Shown here: piece by piece, positions 54,674 through 62,001 of the stretch
Numbering within the stretch: position 1 is the first letter of the stretch
How the letters are laid out: every line of letters begins with the position of its first letter
NCBI RefSeq assembly: GCF_902753875.1
Contig: NZ_CADDTS010000039.1
Coordinates: 1 to 62,001 of the forward strand
Direction of reading: 5' to 3'
Source of the DNA: Acinetobacter bouvetii
GTDB taxonomy: Bacteria; Pseudomonadota; Gammaproteobacteria; Pseudomonadales; Moraxellaceae
DNA: 62,001 bases
The notes under the pieces: generated by a model
The model's database searches: none
Told to the model about the DNA's origin: nothing
Seen by the model: only the letters and a program-made list of their open reading frames with translations
Made by a program: the position numbers and the translations under genes

Positions 54674-56047
54674 TTAAATCGTCATCGAGAAAATCCGGTT
54701 TTCAGGCACCCGTCGTTTTAAGCGTAAATCAAAGGCCATACAAATATTCCGCACAAAGGGTTTACCTTTTTCGGTAATGGCAATTCCCTCAGATTGAATC
54801 TCCAGCAAGCCATCTTGCTGCATTTCCTCAAGCTGTTGCAGCACTTCTGGAATTTCCGGAAAACGCAGGTCTGCCTTGTCCCATGAGGTGCTAAAGCTAC
54901 ACATCAAATTCAGGATATGTTGGCGAATCATTAAATCTTCTGCACTCAGCACATGCCCGCGATATACCGGAATTTCATTGTTTTCTAAGCGCGCATAATA
55001 GTCGGGCAGTTTTTTTTCGTTTTGCGCAAAGCTATACCAGCTGTCGCTAATCGATGAAACGCCCAAGCCAATCATCACTTGCGTTTTAGACGCGGTATAA
55101 CCCATAAAATTACGGTGTAAAGTCCCGGCTTGAAATGACTGATACATGCCATCTTGCGCCAAAGCAAAATGATCCATGCCAATTTCATGATAGCCGTGAC
55201 TGAGCAGTTTCTTTTTACCTTCTTCATAGCACTGGCGTTTGATGTCATCTTTCGGCACATCGGCATCTTTAAAACCACGTTGACCATTGCCCTTGATCCA
55301 CGGCACATGCGCGTAGCTATAAAATGCCAGACGATCCGGCATCAGGCGATTGGTCTGATCAATGGTATTCAGGACATCGTCCAGACTTTGAAATGGCAAT
55401 CCGAACACCAAATCATGTGAAATAGACGTATAACCAATTTCACGTGCCCACTGGGTGACCTGCTCTACATGTTCAAAAGGCTGAATGCGGTGAATAGCTT
55501 TTTGCACATTTTCATTGTAGTCCTGCACCCCGTAACTGACCCGGCGGAAGCCCAGATCATACAAGGCCTGTAAATGTTCGCGCGTGGTGTTGTTCGGATG
55601 TCCTTCAAAGCTAAATTCGTGCTGTGGAGCAATTGCAGCTTTGTCCAGAATCCCTTCAATCAGCTGAGTTAAATGTTCCACCGAAAAGAAGGTCGGCGTG
55701 CCACCACCCAAATGAATTTCTTTAATGACCGGTTTATCCACCAATAACTGGCAATATAAATCCCACTCTCTCAACAGCGCAGCAATATAAGGCTGCTCGA
55801 CTTCATGACGTTTGGTGACCTGTTTATGACAACCACAGAAGGTGCATAAACTTTCACAAAATGGCAGATGGATATACAGGCTGATCCCTTCGCTTTGATT
55901 CGACTCATCAAAAGAACGTTTCAGGGTTTGTTTCCAAAGCTCTAGGGAAAAATCCTGTTCTTCCCAATACGGCACAGTCGGATAACTGGTATAGCGCGGC
56001 CCAGGCACATTGTATTTTTGAATTAAAGAACTCGCCGGCTTTGACAT
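54674..56047 (-). CDS. hemN: Oxygen-independent coproporphyrinogen III oxidase
   Basis: A 457-aa radical-SAM enzyme making protoporphyrinogen IX without oxygen. C64, C68 and C71 of CESLCTFCGC bind the [4Fe-4S] cluster (with C73 next to it). The HLGGGTPTFF and YGVQDYNENVQ motifs and the C-terminal HemN domain are present. Length matches E. coli HemN (457 aa). The ATG at 56047 is preceded by GGGGG 8 nt away. Divergent from hemF. Confidence 0.94.
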   Translation of the reverse strand: MSKPASSLIQKYNVPGPRYTSYPTVPYWEEQDFSLELWKQTLKRSFDESNQSEGISLYIHLPFCESLCTFCGCHKQVTKRHEVEQPYIAALLREWDLYCQLLVDKPVIKEIHLGGGTPTFFSVEHLTQLIEGILDKAAIAPQHEFSFEGHPNNTTREHLQALYDLGFRRVSYGVQDYNENVQKAIHRIQPFEHVEQVTQWAREIGYTSISHDLVFGLPFQSLDDVLNTIDQTNRLMPDRLAFYSYAHVPWIKGNGQRGFKDADVPKDDIKRQCYEEGKKKLLSHGYHEIGMDHFALAQDGMYQSFQAGTLHRNFMGYTASKTQVMIGLGVSSISDSWYSFAQNEKKLPDYYARLENNEIPVYRGHVLSAEDLMIRQHILNLMCSFSTSWDKADLRFPEIPEVLQQLEEMQQDGLLEIQSEGIAITEKGKPFVRNICMAFDLRLKRRVPENRIFSMTI

Positions 56048-56251
56048 CAAGATTGCCCCCTAGAAATGAATCGTACGAACCCAATAGGAACGGTCTGCTG
56101 TTGTTATTGTGCTGAGCTTGATGGATGAATTCAACCTAGCCTTTTAGTCGGAATATTTTCGATTCATGTACTTGCTTTAAAAATTTGACGGCATTTTCAA
56201 TCAGCTCAATCGGGAAAAATCCCTTAATCTTTTTATGATTTTATGGTTTGA

Positions 56252-57232
<981 letters not shown>

Positions 57233-57245
57233 CCCATTAACACCC

Positions 57246-57280
57246 ATCCCTTTTTCTGCGCTGAAAAAGGGATTCTTTTA
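57246..57280 (+). terminator. Terminator of hemF
   Basis: ATCCCTTTTTC and GAAAAAGGGAT form a perfect 11-bp stem over TGCGCT, followed by TCTTTTA. Confidence 0.85.
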
Positions 57281-57509
57281 AAGTGATTTTCAACTCTAAA
57301 AATAATAGAATTTCAAACACTTAAATCCATTAAACCCAAGTCCTTCAGTCGCTGAAAATACTTTATTATTCAACAAATATAAAGCTAACTGACATATTTA
57401 CTTACAGCACTGGACTCGTGTGTTTTTCAAAATCGCGTAGACTAAGTCATTCAATTGATGATGACTCAGCATGCATAAATAGAACAAATCATGCTCCAAG
57501 GAGAAGACT

Positions 57510-57716
57510 ATGTTTAATGCGATTTCGAATCATAAGGTGATATTATTTTGGTCAATTTTCACCATGCTCATCTGCTCTGTGACCATTACCCTTGTTTCAA
57601 AGAATACTCTGGCTGACAGTTTATCGATGACCGTTACAGTGTTTGCCTGTTTGGGTTTGTTTTTTACTGCAGCAACCCTGCTTGAAGACAAGGTTCATGA
57701 AATCTGTAATCCTTAA
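57510..57716 (+). CDS. 68-aa two-helix membrane protein of unknown function
   Basis: An ideal AAGGAGAAGACT precedes the ATG. The 68-residue product has two hydrophobic helices (about 10-30 and 40-57) with a short loop, and an acidic tail ending EDKVHEICNP. No family is recognised. It stands alone between hemF and aroE, separated from both by >120 nt. It has no obvious terminator of its own. Confidence 0.65.
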   Translation: MFNAISNHKVILFWSIFTMLICSVTITLVSKNTLADSLSMTVTVFACLGLFFTAATLLEDKVHEICNP

Positions 57717-57878
57717 TAGCCGGTTTCATGAACAGTCTAAAGTGAAACCCGTTAAAAAAAGCACTCCCGTGTTTTTTCCTTTTATCTTTCATTACTTCCT
57801 CCCTTTTTGCTACGTGACTTTAGCCTGAGCTAAAAATCACGTATATTGAATGCCATTTCCGCATATGGATCTTGTGAA

Positions 57879-58667
57879 ATGAGCAAACAATTTGCCGTGG
57901 TTGGTAATCCTATTGAACAATCACGCTCTCCAGAACTTCATCATGCTTTTGCAGAAAAAACCGGCATTGACCTGATCTATAGCAAACGTCTGGCTCCCCT
58001 TGATGGCTTTGAGGCCAATATCAAAACCTTCTTTGCTCAAGGCGGCATGGGCTTGAATGTGACTGTGCCTTTTAAGGAACAAGCCTTTGCGCAATGCCAA
58101 GTACTGACCGAACGTGCCAAAATAGCCAAAGCCGTTAATACCTTATGGATGCAAGATGGACAACTGCATGGGGATAATACCGATGGTCAGGGTCTGGTCG
58201 ATGCCATCAAGGCGCTGGACTGGAACTTGGAAAACACGGAATTGTTAATTATTGGCGCTGGCGGCGCAACCCGCGGTGTTGTCTACCCGTTGGTACAGGC
58301 AGGTGCCAAGAAAATCGTGATTGCCAACCGTACTTTAGCTCGCGCAGAGCAACTGGTGGCCGACTTACAGCAAGCCGTCCCACAAGCAACGCTTGAAGCC
58401 ATTGCATTAAATGACTTAGCGGGCAATTTTGATCTGGTCATTAATGCCACTTCTGCCAGTCTGAGCGGTGATGCTCTAGTTTTACCAGATAGTTTACAGT
58501 TCAAACATGCCTATGAAATGGCTTATGGTAAGCCGTCCAGCTTTCTGGATCAGGCCAAGGCCCGTGGTGTACCTACTTCAGAAGGTTATGGCATGCTGGT
58601 AGGACAGGCGATTGAATCTTTCTCGATCTGGAATGGCATCAAACCGGCACTGAAAGACTTTTTATAA
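57879..58667 (+). CDS. aroE: Shikimate dehydrogenase (NADP+)
   Basis: A 262-aa enzyme of the shikimate pathway reducing 3-dehydroshikimate. N-terminal GNPIEQSRSPELHHAF binds shikimate, with the catalytic Lys in NVTVPFKE and Asp in GDNTDGQG. The NADP motif is IGAGGATRGV then NRT. The ATG at 57879 gives MSKQFAVVGNP, the usual start; the frame extends 11 codons upstream from a TTG. A strong terminator follows. Confidence 0.94.
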   Translation: MSKQFAVVGNPIEQSRSPELHHAFAEKTGIDLIYSKRLAPLDGFEANIKTFFAQGGMGLNVTVPFKEQAFAQCQVLTERAKIAKAVNTLWMQDGQLHGDNTDGQGLVDAIKALDWNLENTELLIIGAGGATRGVVYPLVQAGAKKIVIANRTLARAEQLVADLQQAVPQATLEAIALNDLAGNFDLVINATSASLSGDALVLPDSLQFKHAYEMAYGKPSSFLDQAKARGVPTSEGYGMLVGQAIESFSIWNGIKPALKDFL

Positions 58668-58687
58668 GCAGCTTCAAGTAAATGACT

Positions 58688-58720
58688 GAAAAGAAGTCAA
58701 GCTGACTTCTTTTCATTTTT
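58688..58720 (+). terminator. Terminator of aroE
   Basis: GAAAAGAAGTCA and TGACTTCTTTTC are a perfect 12-bp stem over AGC, followed by ATTTTTT. Confidence 0.88.
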
Positions 58721-59055
58721 TGTGCAAATAGATGTATTTAAATTGGATTTAATGACATCTATAAATGTTTTTCATCATTCATCTAAAATATTCAATTAAT
58801 CATGTATTTAAACTTTAAAATTTACATTAACAAATTAATTTAATTCACTATTTTAAAATCAAATATTCTTAAGCCAAGAAAAAAATTACACCAAACAATC
58901 TAATCATTTCAACGCAGGATTAAATTATATTGTTCTTAATTCGCCTTTCTGACATTTTTACAAGGCTGCATCATCAATGTATTTTTATCAACAATGTGAA
59001 TAATCATATTATCGATTCGGATAATCCAAAACTATTTTAAATTAGGATTAAACAT
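58721..59055 (+). promoter_or_regulatory. AT-rich upstream region of the FadE-like gene
   Basis: 335 nt with no gene. TTTACA (58957-58962) and TATTTT (58980-58985) are separated by exactly 17 nt and may be the promoter, with a ~65-nt leader. AGGA lies 7 nt before the ATG at 59056. No operator palindrome was recognised. Confidence 0.4.
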
Positions 59056-60879
59056 ATGCCAGCTTATAAAGCCCCTTTACACGACATTCGCTTCTTAATG
59101 AATGAAGTACTTGATTACCCTGCACACTATCAAACTTTGTCAAATGGCGAAGCTGCAGATGCCGATACTGTAGATATGATTTTAGAAGGTGCAGCAGATT
59201 TCTGTGAAAATATTTTATCGCCTTTGAACCAAAGCGGTGATGAAGAAGGTTGTACATTTAATAACGGTGAAGTGACCACGCCTAAAGGCTTCAAAGAAGC
59301 GTATGACCAGTTTGTACAAGGTGGCTGGCAAGGTTTGTCATTTCCTGAAGAATTTGGTGGTCAAAACCTGCCTCAGTCTTTAAACCTGATCAAATCGGAA
59401 ATGATGGGTACTGCAAACTGGTCATTCCAGATGTATCCGGGTCTAAGTGTAGGCTGTATGAATACCATTCTGCAGTTTGGTACTGAAGAGCAGAAAAATC
59501 TCTATATGCCAAATCTGGTCACTGGCGAATGGTCAGGCACCATGTGTTTAACTGAACCACAATGTGGTACCGACTTGGGTCAGGTGAAAACCAAAGCTGA
59601 ACCTTTGGCTGATGGCACCTATGCCATTTCGGGAACCAAAATCTTCATCTCGGCTGGTGAACACGATTTAACGGACAATATCATTCATATTGTCCTTGCA
59701 CGCCTGCCAGATGCGCCTGCAGGCACCAAAGGGATTTCACTGTTCATCGTGCCTAAATTCCTTGTGAATGCAGATGGTACGATTGGTGAGCGCAACCCGG
59801 TAAGCTGTGGTTCAATTGAACACAAAATGGGGATCCGCGCTTCAGCAACTGCCGTTTTGAACTTTGACAATGCAGTTGGTTATCTGATTGGCGAACCCCA
59901 TAAAGGCTTACATGCCATGTTCACCTTCATGAACACGGCACGTATTGGTACAGCGATTCAAGGTATCGCCCATGCGGAACTGTCTTTCCAGGGTGCCCTG
60001 CCTTATGCCAAAGAGCGTATGTCCATGCGCGCGCTTTCAGGTAAAAAAGACCCTGAAAAAGTCGCTGATGCGATCATTCACCACGCTGACGTCCGTCGTA
60101 TGCTGTTGACCCAAAAATCAATTGCTGAAGGCGGCCGTGCAATGATTTATTACGCAGCACAAATTGCCGACAAAATGGCGGATGCTTTGGCGCGTGGTGA
60201 TACTGCTGCCTTTGAAGCACACGACGACCATTTAGGTTTCTACACCCCTATTCTTAAAGGCTTCTTGACTGAATTGGGATATGAAGCAGCTAACCACGGT
60301 ATGCAAGTGTATGGTGGTCATGGTTATATCAAAGAATGGGGCATGGAACAGATCGTTCGTGACTCACGTATCTCTACCCTATACGAAGGTACAACCGGTG
60401 TTCAAGCACTGGACTTGATCGGTCGTAAAGTATTACTGACTTCAAAAGGTAAAGTGATTCGTGACTACACGGCTGAAATCTTGAAGTTCTGTGGTCAACA
60501 TGCACGTAACAAATACATGCGCCGTTTTGCTTGGGACTTAACCAAGTTATGCGCACAGTGGAATGCTTTAACTGTACGTATCATGCTTGCTGCACGTAAA
60601 GACCGCGACATAGTTTCTTCAGCTTCTGTCGATTTCTTGATGTTCTCGGGCTATGTGATGATGGCCTATTTCTGGGCGCAACAAGCCGCTGTCGCTTCTG
60701 CGAAACTGGCTTCAGGTGAAGGTCAGGAAGTTCCTGAATTCTATAAAGCCAAAATTAAAACTGCTGATTTCTACTTTGAACGCATGTTGCCACGTACTCA
60801 AGGTCATGCCGAAGCGATGGTGAATCCTTCTAAAACCATGACATCTTTAGCACCTGAACACTTTAGCTTCGATTACTAA
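59056..60879 (+). CDS. Acyl-CoA dehydrogenase, large (~600 aa) C-terminally extended type
   Basis: A 607-aa FAD enzyme for fatty acyl-CoA beta-oxidation. FAD motifs MCLTEPQCGTDLG and ISGTKIFISAGEHD, and the catalytic Glu E444 in STLYEGTTGVQALDL, are seen. The extra C-terminal domain (about 465-600, ending HFSFDY) is that of the acyl-CoA dehydrogenase C-terminal family (as in DmdC/FadE5-type). Unlike the enzyme at 7105-8292, the base is in the YEGT position. A close hairpin terminator follows. Confidence 0.92.
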   Translation: MPAYKAPLHDIRFLMNEVLDYPAHYQTLSNGEAADADTVDMILEGAADFCENILSPLNQSGDEEGCTFNNGEVTTPKGFKEAYDQFVQGGWQGLSFPEEFGGQNLPQSLNLIKSEMMGTANWSFQMYPGLSVGCMNTILQFGTEEQKNLYMPNLVTGEWSGTMCLTEPQCGTDLGQVKTKAEPLADGTYAISGTKIFISAGEHDLTDNIIHIVLARLPDAPAGTKGISLFIVPKFLVNADGTIGERNPVSCGSIEHKMGIRASATAVLNFDNAVGYLIGEPHKGLHAMFTFMNTARIGTAIQGIAHAELSFQGALPYAKERMSMRALSGKKDPEKVADAIIHHADVRRMLLTQKSIAEGGRAMIYYAAQIADKMADALARGDTAAFEAHDDHLGFYTPILKGFLTELGYEAANHGMQVYGGHGYIKEWGMEQIVRDSRISTLYEGTTGVQALDLIGRKVLLTSKGKVIRDYTAEILKFCGQHARNKYMRRFAWDLTKLCAQWNALTVRIMLAARKDRDIVSSASVDFLMFSGYVMMAYFWAQQAAVASAKLASGEGQEVPEFYKAKIKTADFYFERMLPRTQGHAEAMVNPSKTMTSLAPEHFSFDY

Positions 60880-60907
60880 TGTGATGGCTTAAGCTTTCAA
60901 ACAGAGA

Positions 60908-60930
60908 AGAGCGCTACGGCGCTCTTTTTT
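60908..60930 (+). terminator. Terminator of the large acyl-CoA dehydrogenase gene
   Basis: AGAGCGC and GCGCTCT pair over TACG, followed by six T. Confidence 0.9.
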
Positions 60931-61004
60931 ATGGACTACAATAATCTCAATGTCATGCCGCTTTTCACTGACCTACAATAATAAAAAAAGCAGGTCGCGT
61001 TTAG

Positions 61005-61937
61005 ATGAAAAAATTCCCTTTGAGTCTAAGTCGATTTCATCAGGCACAGGCCAATGCCATACCGTTGAATGCGCGGCATCTGGAGCAGGAACTGGATTTA
61101 GCCCAAACTCCACATATCGGCGATGCAGCACCACCGATTACCCTGATCCGGATGGGTCTGGGTAATCAGCATATTATCCAAGGCCTTGCCATCGATCAAA
61201 AGCACAAGCTGCTGTATACCACGCATGTCGAAGGCGATCCTGAACAAGGCGTGATTAACCGGTTTCATCTGCAAAATTCAAACCTATGGTCTGCACAAGA
61301 TGCGCAAAAGCCTTCCCCGCTGATTGGTCATCAAGGCATTTCGGTCGATCCACACAGTGACTTTCTTTTGAGTTCTGCTGGCTCTACTGTTCCCAATAAA
61401 GGCTGGTATATGCTCAAGTTTCAGTACATGACCAATGCCGAACCTAGAAATCCTCAAATTATTCAGTTATTTGATAAACGATACAGCAAAATCACCAATA
61501 GCATGCCTGTGATTACCCCGGATGGTCAATATCTGCTGGTACGCGGCAATATCAATCACATGAATGTAATCCGGGTTTTTAAATATGATCTGATTGCCCG
61601 GAAAAATTTATCCGATATCAGTCTACTCTATGAAGATGAATGGAACATTGATAGCGGCTTGACTCAGCATCAGGCAGCATTTCAAGGACTCACGACCGAT
61701 GGCAATTATGTCTATTTACTCAGTGGCGGTAAAAACGCTCATCCCAAAAGACTATATGTGTATGACTTAAGCGGAAATTTGATTCAGAAAATGGATGCAG
61801 TTACACTCGGCCAGCTAGATATGTTATTCAATCACAGAATAGATTACTGGGAACCTGAAGGTTTAACTGTAGAACTTAGATTAGCATTTGAAGTGCAACA
61901 CCATGTTCTTGGAATAATACCTGACTCGGGCTTCTAA
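61005..61937 (+). pseudogene. Helveticin-J-like beta-propeller gene, 3'-truncated by an IS30-family element
   Basis: The native part (about 288 codons, to ~61868) has repeated blade-like segments: IQGLAIDQKHKLLYTTH, HQGISVDPHSDFLLSSAG, NKGWYMLKFQY, and FQGLTTDGNYVYLLSGG and YWEPEGLTV near the break. This pattern resembles the helveticin J/phage-tail receptor-type propeller. Full members are some 30-60 residues longer. The last 22 codons before the stop at 61937 come from the IS30 end (terminal repeat and reverse of the transposase tail). There is no signal peptide. A bacteriocin or tail-associated function is inference from family. Confidence 0.65.
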
Positions 61938-62001
61938 ATCCGAGTCTTTTTCTTGGGCGATGATTCAAACGTTGAGTGATTTCTGAAATATAAGCATCCG
62001 A
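61876..62001 (-). CDS. IS30-family transposase, C-terminal fragment
   Basis: The minus strand from the window edge reads 41 codons ending at a stop at 61878-61876. LNHRPRKRLGFRSPSQVLF and HGVALQMLI are the standard ending of IS30-family DDE transposases (cf. LN-RPRK-LGF-TP). The fragment is partial only because the window ends; catalytic residues lie outside. It was too short for a 60-codon search. Confidence 0.88.
   Translation of the reverse strand, partial: SDAYISEITQRLNHRPRKRLGFRSPSQVLFQEHGVALQMLI
61923..61951 (+). terminator. Terminator-like hairpin inside the IS30 end
   Basis: GACTCGG and CCGAGTC pair over a 10-nt loop and are followed by five T on the plus strand. The hairpin lies within the RLGFRSPS codons of the transposase. 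It could end transcription entering from the truncated gene. Confidence 0.55.

Larger units (their letters stand above)
61868..62001 (-). mobile_element. IS30-family insertion sequence (partial, right end in window)
   Basis: TGTAGAACTTAG...GTGCAACA (61868-61900) has the start TGTAGA and end GCAACA typical of IS30-type terminal repeats. The complement codes for the C-terminal 41 residues of an IS30 transposase. The element interrupts the helveticin-like gene and continues beyond the window, so its other end and the target duplication cannot be seen. Confidence 0.8.

Overview
The window looks like a piece of an Acinetobacter (Moraxellaceae, Gammaproteobacteria) chromosome. The reasons are the moderately AT-rich base composition, an AlmA-type long-chain alkane monooxygenase, the mlaFEDCB order, short intergenic hairpins of CCCTCCTTTT/AAGGAGGG type, and IS30-family ends. 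Most of it is housekeeping DNA; accessory DNA is confined to the two edges.

Left edge (1-6300): a short IS30-like transposon scar, a long perfect palindrome and an orphan PD-(D/E)XK-type nuclease gene form a small AT-rich accessory patch. Next, on the minus strand, come a fused TRAP-transporter permease, a rhombosortase-like rhomboid protease, a Cys-rich lipoprotein and an unlisted 36-aa membrane protein. From 6297 to 10746 lie ygfX-sdhE (flavinylation of succinate dehydrogenase), an LCAD-type acyl-CoA dehydrogenase, an alpha/beta hydrolase and almA, a lipid/alkane oxidation neighbourhood.

Ribosomal block (10942-24492): the S10, spc and alpha operons are fused head to tail on the minus strand in canonical order: rpsJ-rplCDWB-rpsS-rplV-rpsC-rplP-rpmC-rpsQ, rplNXE-rpsNH-rplFR-rpsE-rpmD-rplO-secY-rpmJ, rpsMKD-rpoA-rplQ. 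A good sigma70 promoter and about 165 nt of leader precede rpsJ. A long hairpin sits between rpsQ and rplN, and a promoter plus hairpin precede rpsM. A strong terminator follows rplQ.

Middle (24761-44593): a glutamine amidotransferase-like protein, metC (TTG start), a HerA/DUF853 ATPase, then hmp-nsrR, a nitric-oxide detoxification module with a near-perfect NsrR operator in front of hmp. After these come engB, a PF10118-type hydrolase, a VOC protein, a DAACS symporter, an unlisted 37-aa secreted His/Cys peptide, tesB, plsB, an SDR protein, recG, comF, a NUDIX hydrolase, a LOG-family protein and corA. Thus beta-oxidation/thioesterase genes and phospholipid synthesis (plsB) lie in the same region.

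Right part (44825-62001): the mla phospholipid-transport operon (mlaFEDCB), an unlisted 22-aa hydrophobic peptide, a DEAD-box RNA helicase with a long DRPRR-repeat tail and a long 5' leader, suhB, dxs, ribA, hemN and hemF (divergent, anaerobic and aerobic coproporphyrinogen oxidases), aroE and a large FadE-like acyl-CoA dehydrogenase. The window ends in a helveticin-J-like beta-propeller gene that is cut by an IS30-family element, of which only the last 41 codons of the transposase and the terminal repeat are inside the window.

No rRNA, tRNA or CRISPR array was recognised. The items most worth following up are the orphan nuclease, the IS30-interrupted helveticin-like gene, the three tiny proteins (5994-6104, 34461-34574, 48205-48273), the structured repeat at 41511-41600 and the conserved-looking RNA hairpins in the ribosomal operons.
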